A stretch of DNA of 64,000 nucleotides. Source: CAIKMD01 sp963729935. Its GTDB lineage: Bacteria; Pseudomonadota; Alphaproteobacteria; ATCC43930; CGMCC-115725. The stretch lies in assembly GCA_963729935.1 (NCBI GenBank), contig CAVSPW010000005.1:372001-436000 (forward strand). The letters run 5' to 3'. Each line of letters opens with the position of its first letter. Position 1 is the stretch's first letter. The translations under genes and the position numbers were made by a program. Under the pieces are notes generated by a model that was not told the origin of the DNA, made no database searches, and saw nothing but the letters and a program-made list of their open reading frames with translations. Shown one piece after another: positions 34,524 to 43,944 of this stretch.

Positions 34524-34600
34524 GTCATTGCGAGCCGCGCAAGCGGCGAAGCAATCCAGCGTACCGCGACTCTGGATTGCCTCGCTTCGCTCGCAATGAC
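34524..34600. repeat. REP-like extragenic palindrome
   Basis: Nested inverted repeat. Outer arms GTCATTGCGAGC (34524-34535) and GCTCGCAATGAC (34589-34600) are perfect. Inner arms CAATCCAG and CTGGATTG lie between them. This palindrome is of a kind dispersed between genes in many alphaproteobacteria. It lies between the Nudix and LVIVD genes and could form a stable hairpin in either transcript. Confidence 0.75.
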
Positions 34601-34633
34601 AGCCCCAGCGCGCCGCGGTTTTGATCGAGGCTT

Positions 34634-34733
34634 CGCATGACGGCAAGCCGCCTGATTGAGGCTTGCCTATGCTACGTAATCTCTTCGCTACGCATGACGG
34701 CAAGCCGCCTGATTGAGGCTTGCCTATGCTACG
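34634..34733. repeat. Tandem-like pair of 43-bp direct repeats
   Basis: The 43-bp sequence at 34634-34676 recurs identically at 34691-34733 after a 14-bp spacer. Each copy contains the short inverted pair GCAAGCC...GGCTTGC. The second copy overlaps the last bases and stop codon of the LVIVD gene. This suggests local duplication of the end of that gene's 3' region. Confidence 0.85.
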
Positions 34734-35946
34734 CAAGCCTCAGCACATAGATGCCATGATTCTTGTCGGTGACGTAGATGAAGCCGCGCGCATCGACGAG
34801 CACGTCTTCGCTTTGGCCGACGAGCTTCGTCTTGGGCAAAACGCCGCGGCGCTCCAGGGGATCGGGCGGCACGAAATAGGCGATCTCCTTGACCAGCCGC
34901 TCATCGGAAATATCGAACACGCGAAGCCCCGCATTGAAATAGGTCAGGAAGCAGAGGTTCTCGTCGTGAAGGAGGATGTCCTGATACTGCCATTGATGCT
35001 GATTGTGCGGGCCGAAGCGTCCGCCCTTCTCGCAGAAATTGCGGTAGGGCGCGCCCTCGGGCGGCCGCGGCAACGGGAAGAGCGCGCAGAGGCGCGGCTT
35101 GGTTTCGTCCTTGATGTCGACGATGCCGGCATAACCCAGGGGCTCGTTGCAATTCTCGGCGATCGCCTCGGAATTGCAGATGACGAGCTCGCGCTTGGCG
35201 AGCGGCTGCGCGGTGTGAACCGCGATGAAGGATTGAAAAGGCGGGGAGAAAGGCAGGTCGCCGACGAGGCGCGGCGCCTTCTTGTCCGAAATGTCGAGGA
35301 TGACGAAACCGCCGCCGCCATAGGGCAGGTAGGCGCGCTCGCCGCGCACATAGGCGCCGCCATGCAGCTGCGTCGCATGCGGCGCGCCGGTCTCGCCGCC
35401 CGCCTTCCACTGCCCCTTGCGCCACCAGCGCGAGACCTCGACCGGATGCGCGGGATCATCGATATCGACGATCTGGAGGATGTGGCCTTCATAGCCCTCG
35501 GGCAGGCCGGTCGCGTAGACATAGCGCCCGCCATCGTAATAGTTGCGATGCGTGCCGCTGCCGCCGGTCTTCCATTGCCCGAGATGCTCGGGATTTTCCG
35601 GGTCGGCCAGATCCCAGATGTGAAAGCCCTCATCGAAGGGCGCGCCCGGTACGTCGCCCCAGCCCGGTGCGATGCGCTCCGACGAGGTGATCATGCGCCC
35701 GCCCGCGATCTGCACTTGCAGGGTCCAGGTATTGGCGGGCCCGGCGACCCAGCGCAGATGGCGCGGATTGGTCGGATCGGTCACGTCGAGAATGTGAAAT
35801 CCCGGCTCCCACAGGCCGGGCGAATAGAGGTACCAGCGCTCGCCCTTCTTATGGAGCGCGAGCTTGAAGCCCGGCTTGCCCAGAAGATCGTGATAGCCGA
35901 CCGCCTTCAGACCTTTGCTGAAAGCCTCGCCCGGCGGAAACTCCAT
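34729..35946 (-). CDS. LVIVD repeat (beta-propeller-like) protein
   Basis: About 405 residues with recurring GFHILDVTDPTNP-type units (for example GFHIWDLADPENP, LQIVDIDDPAHP, GFVILDISDKKAP, GLRVFDISDERL), the LVIVD repeat pattern predicted to form a beta-propeller. No signal peptide is seen. The ATG at 35946 has GGGGAGGAAGG upstream and is preferred over an ATG at 35961. Function unknown. It is the last core gene before the 36-54 kb island. Confidence 0.88.
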   Translation of the reverse strand: MEFPPGEAFSKGLKAVGYHDLLGKPGFKLALHKKGERWYLYSPGLWEPGFHILDVTDPTNPRHLRWVAGPANTWTLQVQIAGGRMITSSERIAPGWGDVPGAPFDEGFHIWDLADPENPEHLGQWKTGGSGTHRNYYDGGRYVYATGLPEGYEGHILQIVDIDDPAHPVEVSRWWRKGQWKAGGETGAPHATQLHGGAYVRGERAYLPYGGGGFVILDISDKKAPRLVGDLPFSPPFQSFIAVHTAQPLAKRELVICNSEAIAENCNEPLGYAGIVDIKDETKPRLCALFPLPRPPEGAPYRNFCEKGGRFGPHNQHQWQYQDILLHDENLCFLTYFNAGLRVFDISDERLVKEIAYFVPPDPLERRGVLPKTKLVGQSEDVLVDARGFIYVTDKNHGIYVLRLA

Positions 35947-36003
35947 CGCCTTCCTCCCCATTCATCCTGCGATCACCCCCTCCCGCAACGCTCGCGCGTT
36001 GTT

Positions 36004-36068
36004 ACCCTCCCCCCTCGAGGGGGGGGTAGAGAGATAGGCGCATGAGTTGACGCTTTTGACAACACGCC
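36004..36068 (-). repeat. Left copy of the island-flanking inverted repeat
   Basis: Contains the palindromic core CCCCCCTCGAGGGGGGG. The complementary strand reads through TCTCTCTA and GTCAACTC and matches the copy at 53880-53945 over its whole length, apart from about ten substitutions, mostly transitions, and one change in C-run length. It lies upstream of the LVIVD start. Sequences of this kind are probably dispersed in the genome. Confidence 0.8.
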
Positions 36069-36108
36069 CGCGCTACAACAGATTCCGGAAAAATCCTGGA
36101 GCCAAGTA

Positions 36109-36836
36109 TCATTGCCTGCTATCGGCGGTAGAAATCCAAAGCCGTTGTTGAATGTCCCTTTCGAGAGCATTGAGCAACTGGCCGCCTTCCGCGTGAAAGG
36201 CCTCGATTTTCTTCATCTCACGCGGAAAACTTTCGTGTTGTGCATTAAACCGCCATTCGGAGAGCGCCTCGTAAACCATCGTAGATAGTTTGTTGAACTG
36301 CTCCTTAAGCGGCAATGGAATAAATATGCCGTTTTTCTGAAAATAGTCGTCGTAAGTGCCTTGGGCACTGTTCGCACGACCAAGCCAATACCACGAAATT
36401 GCCGTCTGATAAGCTTTGGATTTTTGTGCCGACGAAAGGATCTCCTCCTTCTGCCAGTCATCCAGCGGAGACTTGTCAATGAATTCCTTCAATTGTCCCG
36501 GTTCATGTTCTCAATGTCAGCAAACGTCTGGAGTCGAGATGTGATAGACGCAGCATAGTGGTAGGTATCGATCAGCTTGCTCCACGCCGTCGGTAGAACC
36601 TCAAACTCCTTCTCGTGCAGTTTGAGGTTGCGATCAAAGAGAGTGTTGATGCGGAACCGTAGCTGCTCCAGCTCCTGCTGCTGCTCATGACGAAAGGCCT
36701 CAAGCCGTTTTGCAAAACGTTCGTCAATCCATTTTTGGCCGAGAACCTTAAAGACGCCCCAGGCGGCACCAACGATCACGCCGATCGTACCGGCGCCAGT
36801 TGCAATCCAGCCCAGAATCTCAAGAACTGTATGCAC
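36109..36836 (-). pseudogene. Membrane-anchored coiled protein of unknown function, split by a frameshift
   Basis: Two adjoining frames look like one protein. The upstream part (GTG at 36836, AAAGGG site) has a membrane segment ILGWIATGAGTIGVIVGAAW and a helical stretch FRHEQQQELEQLRFRI leading to HEKEFEVLPTAWSKL. It stops after ADIENMNRDN. The downstream frame continues LKEFIDKSPLDDWQKEEIL to the end at 36109. Adding one base near 36493 restores a single product of about 241 residues. I recall intact single-frame proteins of this layout in other bacteria, but cannot verify this here. Function unknown. Confidence 0.65.
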
Positions 36837-36993
36837 GGCAACACCCTTTACCGAGATATCCCATCAGATTTTCAATTACGGCAACACGTTCCGCGTGAAT
36901 TGACGGGTCCTCTGAGACGGCCGGCTCGATGGCTCCCTCACCCGGGTCAAACATCTTGGCCTGTATACGCCTAAGACTACAGACCCATGGCAC

Positions 36994-38427
36994 TTACCTG
37001 CGCTTGCTTGCGGACGGTTTCTTCGTCGCATCGATGACCACTATGTCCGACGCTCGTTCCCCGGCGACACGCCGCGCACTTTGGATATGAACGATCTGTT
37101 CGAGCTTGTCACCTAAATCTCCGAAATCCATAACCACGAAAATACCGTAATTTGTTTGAGAGGAGTCGAGGTAGATTTCCAGCTGCGTTTCATATCCATG
37201 TCGCACGGTGCCGCTTGAACGCTTCATCTCAACAAGGACCCGCGCGCGGTATCCTTGTGAGAACTTGAAGTCGATTGGGCCTCCGCCCATGTTTGCTTCC
37301 GGCGAAATGTCGACGTTGTTGGCGTGGCAATACGCGTCGGCAATTGCATAGTAGATGAGTTGGGCGGCTCGCTCCTTCTTAGGCTTGTCGCCCATCCAAA
37401 GCTCCTCCCAGAGATTACCGTTCTCGACATGCCGCTTGAAAAAGGCGAGTGTGTCGTGGACCAATCTCTTTATTTCCTCGGGCCCCCTGGCAAGGTCGTA
37501 CTTCGCCCCTGTCTTTAATCCTTCGAATCCCGACGCGAAGATAGATTTCATTCTGTAGTACGCGAGGGCGTCCACGTTCGGATCATACGTACGTACGTGT
37601 TCCTTTACTGCCGCTAGGAATTCTTGGAAGCTCTGCGGCAATTCGAGCGCGATGGCGCGGAGCGCTCCTTTCCGATCAGCGATAGTCGGTTGAGCGATGC
37701 CGGCAAGCATAGAATTCACTGCCTCTCTAATGCGGACATTGTGCGCGACCGCCGCTTCGATATCGCTCCAATCATTAGCAATCGGCAGCTCTCGGACAAC
37801 GTCCTTAGGGACGAGGACGACAAACTTATGTTTGCCGTTCCTATCCACTACACGCGGCAAGGGGTGGTTTGGGAGAGCTGCGTTCGTCACAAGTGGGATG
37901 CCGTGAGCCACACAGAATTCGCCCGTAATCTGAGCAAGCTGCTGGATGATAACCCTCGTGGTGAAATCGCTGATCGTATCGGGTCCCACGTTTTCTTCGA
38001 AGAAGCCCATAAGAGAGATCATCTCCGGTTCCTTCGACCCGAGCGTCACGACCTCCTTGGCCGTCTGCATGATCGCCTCTCGTACTTCTTCCGGTCGTGA
38101 ACTGCCGGATCGGCCGCTGCCGCCATACCCAAGACCATTTTCAGGAGGTTCGCGAAGGTCCAGCAGCTTCTCCGCACCCTTCCAAGCCGCATCACCTTTG
38201 CGTTCGGAGATCGTAATTAAGCGAACGAAGTTACCGAAATGCTTTCGGAATGCTGCAATTCCATCTGTCGCAATCGTGGCGTTGGAAGATTTTTCCAGGA
38301 GTACGGGATCAATGAAGAGCTGGGTGTCGACATCGACAAACGGATCGATCAGGCCCGCATCATCCAGCGCAGATGACGCTATCTTGAAATAGGTCGAGAA
38401 CAGGGTGGGATTCTGAACGCGTGCCAA
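36994..38427 (-). CDS. Unknown protein with C-terminal PD-(D/E)XK nuclease-like region
   Basis: About 477 residues, not recognised as a named family. The N-terminal two-thirds is a mixed alpha/beta region (ALDDAGLIDPFVDVDTQLF onwards). Near the C-terminus, GGPIDFKFSQGYRARVLVEMKR gives an Asp followed by E-x-K on adjacent strands, the core of PD-(D/E)XK nucleases, then YETQLEIYLDSSQTNYGIFV. A restriction-like or defence nuclease is a reasonable guess. TTG at 38427 with GGGAG at 7 bases is preferred; a TTG at 38433 is also in frame. It follows the DUF429-like gene by about 40 bp and is probably cotranscribed. Confidence 0.7.
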   Translation of the reverse strand: MARVQNPTLFSTYFKIASSALDDAGLIDPFVDVDTQLFIDPVLLEKSSNATIATDGIAAFRKHFGNFVRLITISERKGDAAWKGAEKLLDLREPPENGLGYGGSGRSGSSRPEEVREAIMQTAKEVVTLGSKEPEMISLMGFFEENVGPDTISDFTTRVIIQQLAQITGEFCVAHGIPLVTNAALPNHPLPRVVDRNGKHKFVVLVPKDVVRELPIANDWSDIEAAVAHNVRIREAVNSMLAGIAQPTIADRKGALRAIALELPQSFQEFLAAVKEHVRTYDPNVDALAYYRMKSIFASGFEGLKTGAKYDLARGPEEIKRLVHDTLAFFKRHVENGNLWEELWMGDKPKKERAAQLIYYAIADAYCHANNVDISPEANMGGGPIDFKFSQGYRARVLVEMKRSSGTVRHGYETQLEIYLDSSQTNYGIFVVMDFGDLGDKLEQIVHIQSARRVAGERASDIVVIDATKKPSASKRR

Positions 38428-38469
38428 CGGCAAACTCCCTGAGATGCTGCCGGTTTCATGGACACCGAG

Positions 38470-39264
38470 TTACGCCGCGCCGAAAATCCAACCTTCGATT
38501 TCAGCGGCTGTGCGTTCGGCTGCTGACAGCGTTGGGGTGAACCACTTGGCAAGGCTCCCATTGAGGTCGCTTTGTCGCATCCACCCTGCGATCGAATACG
38601 CGTCATGCTGATGCCCATCGCGGTCCATTTGCGGAAACTGTCTGCTCCATAAGGCGGGATAGACCTCAACGACAACGGAACGCCCAGTGGGCGGTTCCCA
38701 ACCTTCAAAGGGCCAGAAGAATACTTTCTCGCCAAGAGCGATTTTGAGATACCGCAACCAAGGTATTCCTGCGTGTGTCGATTTTGCTACGGAGCCTTGG
38801 ACGTCGAAATGGAAGACGGATTTTGCTCGCGCTCGCTCTTCGGTTATTCGACGCCAGCGTGCGTTGCCGAGGCGTGTAAGACCATTTCCATGGATCCCAT
38901 CGCGGATAAAATCGACGTACATGTTGTCATTGTCAGTCGGCCAATGGCCATGGAAATCTTCAAGAAATGCCTCCCAGTCCAGGGGCAAGCCATGGGCCTC
39001 GAAATACCGCAGCGGGAACGAAAAGCCGTGATCGATGCCGACGATTGCGGTACCGGCGCCGTTTAATTCGCTGAGGAGCCATTCGGCGATGCCGCGCCGT
39101 GTCCAATATTTTCGCGGGCCTGGAGGCGGTTGGACCTCATGCGGCGGCGCCGCCAAACTCGCTGAATAAACGCGAAGACCCTTCAAACTTGAAGTGGGCG
39201 TCTCCGCACCGGAGTAATCGATACCGATGTAACGATCGAAAGTCGGCATGATCAGCTCTGACAT
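38470..39264 (-). CDS. DUF429-like (RNase H-fold) protein
   Basis: 264 residues with DRYIGIDYSGAETP at the N-terminus, then AIVGIDHGFSFPLRYF, VVVEVYPALWSR and HQHDAYSIAGWM. The spaced acidic strands GID...GID...EVYP...HDAY match the predicted RNase H-like DUF429 family. Biochemical role unknown; a nuclease function has been predicted for the fold. The ATG is at 39264, with a second ATG at 39249. Located upstream of the PD-(D/E)XK-like gene in the same direction. Confidence 0.7.
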   Translation of the reverse strand: MSELIMPTFDRYIGIDYSGAETPTSSLKGLRVYSASLAAPPHEVQPPPGPRKYWTRRGIAEWLLSELNGAGTAIVGIDHGFSFPLRYFEAHGLPLDWEAFLEDFHGHWPTDNDNMYVDFIRDGIHGNGLTRLGNARWRRITEERARAKSVFHFDVQGSVAKSTHAGIPWLRYLKIALGEKVFFWPFEGWEPPTGRSVVVEVYPALWSRQFPQMDRDGHQHDAYSIAGWMRQSDLNGSLAKWFTPTLSAAERTAAEIEGWIFGAA

Positions 39265-39433
39265 CGTCCCCCACGAGGTCTGGGCTCGACAGAAGCTCAG
39301 GTTACAGCGTGGTACAGCTTATCATTCCCAGCGAGATCTTGCGCCAGTTATGAGGGTCTTTTCCGGGTTCGCTTCTGCCGTCGCGGCTATCGGTTACCTG
39401 GTTTGCGCACCCAACACGAGCGCGGTTGTTGAT

Positions 39434-40613
39434 TCAGCCATCGCGTGCTTGCGCGATGGTCGACGCTATTGCGGTGCCGTTATTGATTGGATCTAGTTTG
39501 TTCGCCTGTTCCCTAGCCCATTTAGCCCACCTGTGCACATCATCGGCGGAGGCTGGAATCTCTGCGGCCCTTGCGAGCGCTGCATCCACATACGCCCGGA
39601 TCTGGTTCGCCCTATCGAGCGCCTTCGCCTGCGACAGCAATCGTTCAATTCGCTCTCGCTCTTGCTTTTCGCGCAGCTCGCGCGCTTTCCGTTCTGCCTC
39701 TTCCTTCCGCCGTCGAAGCTCTTCTTCCGCGTCGGCTTTACGCTCAATCACCCACTCACGATGCCGAACGAGCCCCTCCCGATAAGAGCGTTCTGCTTGA
39801 ATGAGAATTTCGATCAGGATCTCAGTCAGCTGGCTTTCGAGAGTCGCTTCGTCGCTGTCCTCCCAGGATTTCTGGACGTTTGGCTTGCTGTGTGGCATGC
39901 CGAACGCGAGACATAGCCGTTCCTTTTGACCGTCCTTCTTCGTTTTCGTTGGCTCGAGCGTAAAGCCAACTGCTGTACCCCCGGCCTTTATCGAAATGCC
40001 GCGTCGCTCCAAACTATCCTGCGCGTATTTGGATGTTCCGATCGTCGGCTGACAACCGAGGCCTGAAGCCGCCGTAAAGAGAGCGTTTAGAATGAGCAAC
40101 CGACGGCGCTCTATTCCGGCGTCGAATTTCGGAGTATCGGAGCGGAAGCCCCATTTTAGATATTTCTGTCGCCGCTCTTCGTCGTGACTCAAAATCTTTG
40201 CGATCAATTGGTGGGCTTTGTCGAAATTGCGCGCGCAGCGAATCGGACTCACGAGTTTACGGGCGCGATCGGCGACTGCCGAAAGCTCTTCATCGAATTC
40301 CGGGACCGATGGGATCGGTGCCTTGAGCATTTTCTCCGGCCAATCGCAGCTCCAGAAATCGTAGCGCTCGATTGCCCCGCCGATGGCGATCGCGTGTGGT
40401 GCCCCTGGGAAGCGTGGAGGGAGAGGGACCTGGACGGTCCGCTTCGACGCTCGTTTGCGTGCCCAGTATCCGCGCGGTGGGACCGGGATGTTCGCCTGCT
40501 TACAATGTTTCGCGAGCCCTACATCGGAAAGCCCGAGAACTCGCAGCAACAGTCTGCATAGGTTGATTCCATAAGAGGTCGTACAACTCCTTGCGTGTGA
40601 ACTCTTGTGCCAT
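39434..40613 (-). pseudogene. HTH and coiled-coil protein of unknown function, frameshifted near its N-terminus
   Basis: The true start is the ATG at 40613 with a perfect GGAGGGG site, reading MAQEFTRKELYDLLWNQPMQ. The frame then breaks near 40545. Removing one base rejoins it to VLGLSDVGLAKHCKQANIPV and PPRGYWARKRASK, an HTH of a type seen in many bacterial proteins of unknown role. The C-terminal third is a long charged coiled coil rich in Glu, Arg and Lys (about 70 residues). Total about 392 residues if repaired. Function unknown. Confidence 0.65.
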
Positions 40614-40770
40614 GTCCCCTCCTAATCGAAAGGGGGTCAGATTAGATGAGCCCTCTCACTCCTCGTGAAGGATCTTTGTTTCTTGCTCCCACGAGTGGCC
40701 TTCCCTGCGGTCGGGATCGAATTTTGACAGGAGAGGAAGTGATTTGATTGGGCCGCCCAAACAAGACAAA

Positions 40771-43700
40771 TCAACTCCTTTTCAGGCCTTTTGTGACGGC
40801 CGATGTGTTTTGTCGAGCATCTTGGTCTGTTGACAATGCAGCCTTGAGTTTTTTGAGAGCCGCTGTCGTGACTTTTCGCGTACCGTTAGCAATCCTCGTC
40901 AAGTGCCCCGGATCAAGTTCGGCAAGCCTCGCGCATTTGCGCACGCCGATTTCGCGCACTTTGGCGAACAACCTGACAGATTCCGAGTCTGCTGCGCGAT
41001 GCTGGTAGTCCTGCGATACGATGCCTTTCTTCAGGCGCTCGACCATTTTGTCCGAGGGCTTAGCATCGCCTTGAACGATCGCGGTGAGATGCTGGCGCGA
41101 TACCCCCGCCGCTTTTGCGATTGCCACTGACCCGAACCGATCGATGGCGGTGTTCAGATCAACTACGAATTCCGCGTGGTCGCGTTCCGCCGCCCCGTAA
41201 ATGATCGCGGCTTCGGGATCGATGCCGAGATAGGATTGCTCCTCCCACCGGTTCGCTTCTTTCCCGATGTAAACAACGCCCGTCACCTGGACGTGCCGGC
41301 GCTGCGTCTCTCCGATATCGCGGAAATCGGCGTTCAGAAACTTCGGTTCCGGGCGCAGGTGATATTGGGAAAGTGCCTGCCGGTAGGTTTTCAGCATGGT
41401 CGCCGGAACCGGCGTTCCGGTGTCGCGATCGAAGCAGCGTGCGGACGCTTTCTTTGGATCGCTTTCGAAGGGCGCAATCACGCATGGGGTCGCTAGGGCC
41501 TGGCCGGCCGGCTCGATCCCATGGGCCTCACGCCAGCTGTCCCAATCGGCGAGCGGGTCAGCCTGGAACATCAGCAGGAAATTGAACGGCCGGACCTGCT
41601 CCGAATAGGGCTTGTTAGCATTGTATGTGTCGAACCATTTCATGAGGCGGGCCGTCGTGGCTGCGTACCGGGTGACCGCCGGTTGGTCGAAATTGGGCAG
41701 TGCCGAGAAATCCGGCCGATCCGGATTTCCGTGAAGGGCCGCGCGTGCGATGCAGTGCCAGAGATCGTGCTGCCAGCGGCTGACGCCGATCGTGTCGAGA
41801 GGCGCCGCAGGCTGTGGAAGATGTGCCGGCGCTTCATCGTCACGATAGGGCGGCAGCAGGTGCCCGAGCCCATGGGCGGTCGCCTTGCGAATCACCGGCT
41901 CGCCGTCGGCCCCGATGTTGAACATCACGTAGCGTTTCGACGAAATCGCATAACAATAAAGCGGTTCGATCTCGCCGGTCGCCCTGCCGTCCTTCAGGCT
42001 AAAATTCACATTTTCGATTTTGAACAGCTCGACATCGGCGGCGTACGGATTGAGCGGCTTGAACCAGGTCCGAACCGCCTCGGCTCCCTCGTAGAATTCG
42101 GCATTCGACATGGTCCCGGGCTTGGCGATGGCCATGCTGTCGGTATCGCAGAACGTCCAGGTCAGCCCGGCATCGGCAATTTGGCGCTCCGCGATAGCGA
42201 GCATCAGTCGCGCGCCGCTGGTGATCAGCGTCCCCAGCAGGGGATGAAAGAATTCGCCGGGCTGCTCGACCTTGTCCGTATCCACGATAAATTGAGGCCC
42301 GTTCGCCGGATAGCAGCGAACCGGGATGGGCTCGCTGCGCTCATTGACATCGATTTGGACGAAAATCCCGTAACCCGTCGAATTGGCGACGGACTTCAAG
42401 GCATTGCGTTCTTCGCCCTTGGTCTGCATTCGCAGCTCGATAAGCCGCTTGTAGAAGTCGTCTTTCAGCGGATCGACCCGGAATTCCTCGTTACCCACAA
42501 TTGCGACGGGTCGTAAGCCCTCCTGAGGCTCGCCGGCTTCATAGGCAATGGCTTTGAGGATTCTCGGTGCCCGGCCGCTGAGCAGTTTCGAGGCGATGCA
42601 GTCGCCAAGCGCATACCAGAGCGGCCGGTCCGAGGTCAGATGGTTGAGCCCGATCGTGTAATGCTGGCGGCTCTCGGACCCACCGGGCTCATAGGCGTAT
42701 TTGGCGCGCACGGGGAGAATGTCGCCGTCCGGCTGGATCTGAACGATCACGGTCAAGTTTCGCCACGTCTCGGGCCGCTGCAGATCCGCCACGGTGATGC
42801 GTTCCAAGAACTCTCGGGTTTCGGCTGTGGCGTCGCGCCGGGTCATCCGCTTGGCGATCACGAACCGCCAAAGACCCATCAGGGTCGAGACGGTCGGATA
42901 CATCGATGTGAAATCGCAATAGAGCACTTGGGTGACAACTCGGCGCTGGCGCACTTCGGTGCGCCCGCCGTAGTAGGTGCCCATGATCTCGCCGATGCGC
43001 TCGGGCGGGAAATCCGGCTGCATCTCGCGCCACGGTTTGATCCCCATCTCCCGGAGATAGCCCTTGCCGATGCTGGCCTCGCTCAAAATCCGATGGATCG
43101 GCGTTTGGCGGAGGCCATGCTGGTCGTAGCGCTTGCGCAATTCGACGAAGCATTCCCACGTGACTTGCACGTCCTGAAGCGCATAGTCGAGATATTCCGG
43201 CGTGAGAGGTTTGCCGTGCTCCTCGGCCTCTAGCTTCTGATGCGCGGTCTTGAGGTCCTTCGCGAGACGGACCAATTTGAAAGTCCGGCTGAACAAGGCT
43301 GCGGCCAGCGTCGCGGTGTCGACGAAGGCTGGTTGGCGGGGCGGAGCCGCGACCTTCCGCTTTCTCTGGCCTCTGGGGAGTCTTTGGCCGGCCCCCGAAA
43401 ACTCGATCAACGATGCTCGGCGGGAGAGATGCTTGATCCTAACGCGCGGGCCCTTCGCCACCGGGCTGAAGCTGAACCCGGGGCGCATCTTGCCGCGCGC
43501 GTCGCGGTGATTTTCGGCTATGCGGGCTAGATCAAACGGCAGATTGAATCCGACGGTCGTTGCCTGCCAGTGATAGGCAACCCGCACAAAAATGTCTTGG
43601 ATGAACTCGGTCAAGGTCATGAGCTTCGGGCGCTTTGCTGCGGCATAGCTCTTCAATATCCCTATGTCGCGCCGGCTTACCGCCGTCGGATCGTAGAACA

Positions 43701-43944
43701 GGCCTTGTTCCCTCAACGTGTCCCCTTCGCGTATTTGATAAGACCCGATACGAAGGCGCTGCGCTTCGTCGGTGGTCGTTTCCGTATCGAACACGAGATA
43801 CCACTTTGACGGCCCACGCGCCGAAAAGTCCGACGCGGTTGCCTCATTTTCTACCAGCTCGGAATAAGCACGTACCGCGATGGTCAATGAATTGCTGATG
43901 GGCAGTGCGGTGCCGTCGCAGCGTTTAGGAGCGCTCCCGCTCAT
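40771..43944 (-). CDS. Family B DNA polymerase with C-terminal tandem HTH domains
   Basis: 1057-residue polymerase. Exonuclease motifs are intact: ExoI VFDTET (D53, E55), ExoII NLPFD (N134, D138) and ExoIII YALQD (Y254, D258). A YYGG link motif lies near 324-327. Polymerase motif A is DFTSMYP (D344), motif B KSVANSTGYG (K517, Y525) and motif C DTDS (D600, D602). The last 120 residues hold two Cro/XRE-like HTH units, AIAKAAGVSRQHLTAI and ARLAELDPGHLTRI. The spacing between motifs A and B allows an insertion, but protein priming cannot be decided by eye. The start overlaps the HNH-1 stop as ATGA. Confidence 0.9.
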   Translation of the reverse strand: MSGSAPKRCDGTALPISNSLTIAVRAYSELVENEATASDFSARGPSKWYLVFDTETTTDEAQRLRIGSYQIREGDTLREQGLFYDPTAVSRRDIGILKSYAAAKRPKLMTLTEFIQDIFVRVAYHWQATTVGFNLPFDLARIAENHRDARGKMRPGFSFSPVAKGPRVRIKHLSRRASLIEFSGAGQRLPRGQRKRKVAAPPRQPAFVDTATLAAALFSRTFKLVRLAKDLKTAHQKLEAEEHGKPLTPEYLDYALQDVQVTWECFVELRKRYDQHGLRQTPIHRILSEASIGKGYLREMGIKPWREMQPDFPPERIGEIMGTYYGGRTEVRQRRVVTQVLYCDFTSMYPTVSTLMGLWRFVIAKRMTRRDATAETREFLERITVADLQRPETWRNLTVIVQIQPDGDILPVRAKYAYEPGGSESRQHYTIGLNHLTSDRPLWYALGDCIASKLLSGRAPRILKAIAYEAGEPQEGLRPVAIVGNEEFRVDPLKDDFYKRLIELRMQTKGEERNALKSVANSTGYGIFVQIDVNERSEPIPVRCYPANGPQFIVDTDKVEQPGEFFHPLLGTLITSGARLMLAIAERQIADAGLTWTFCDTDSMAIAKPGTMSNAEFYEGAEAVRTWFKPLNPYAADVELFKIENVNFSLKDGRATGEIEPLYCYAISSKRYVMFNIGADGEPVIRKATAHGLGHLLPPYRDDEAPAHLPQPAAPLDTIGVSRWQHDLWHCIARAALHGNPDRPDFSALPNFDQPAVTRYAATTARLMKWFDTYNANKPYSEQVRPFNFLLMFQADPLADWDSWREAHGIEPAGQALATPCVIAPFESDPKKASARCFDRDTGTPVPATMLKTYRQALSQYHLRPEPKFLNADFRDIGETQRRHVQVTGVVYIGKEANRWEEQSYLGIDPEAAIIYGAAERDHAEFVVDLNTAIDRFGSVAIAKAAGVSRQHLTAIVQGDAKPSDKMVERLKKGIVSQDYQHRAADSESVRLFAKVREIGVRKCARLAELDPGHLTRIANGTRKVTTAALKKLKAALSTDQDARQNTSAVTKGLKRS

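Noticed and set aside
34634..34733. The paired 43-bp repeats as a minimal CRISPR array
   Set aside because: Only two copies with a 14-bp spacer, far from cas1 and abutting a stop codon. No array with repeat-spacer periodicity was found anywhere in the window.
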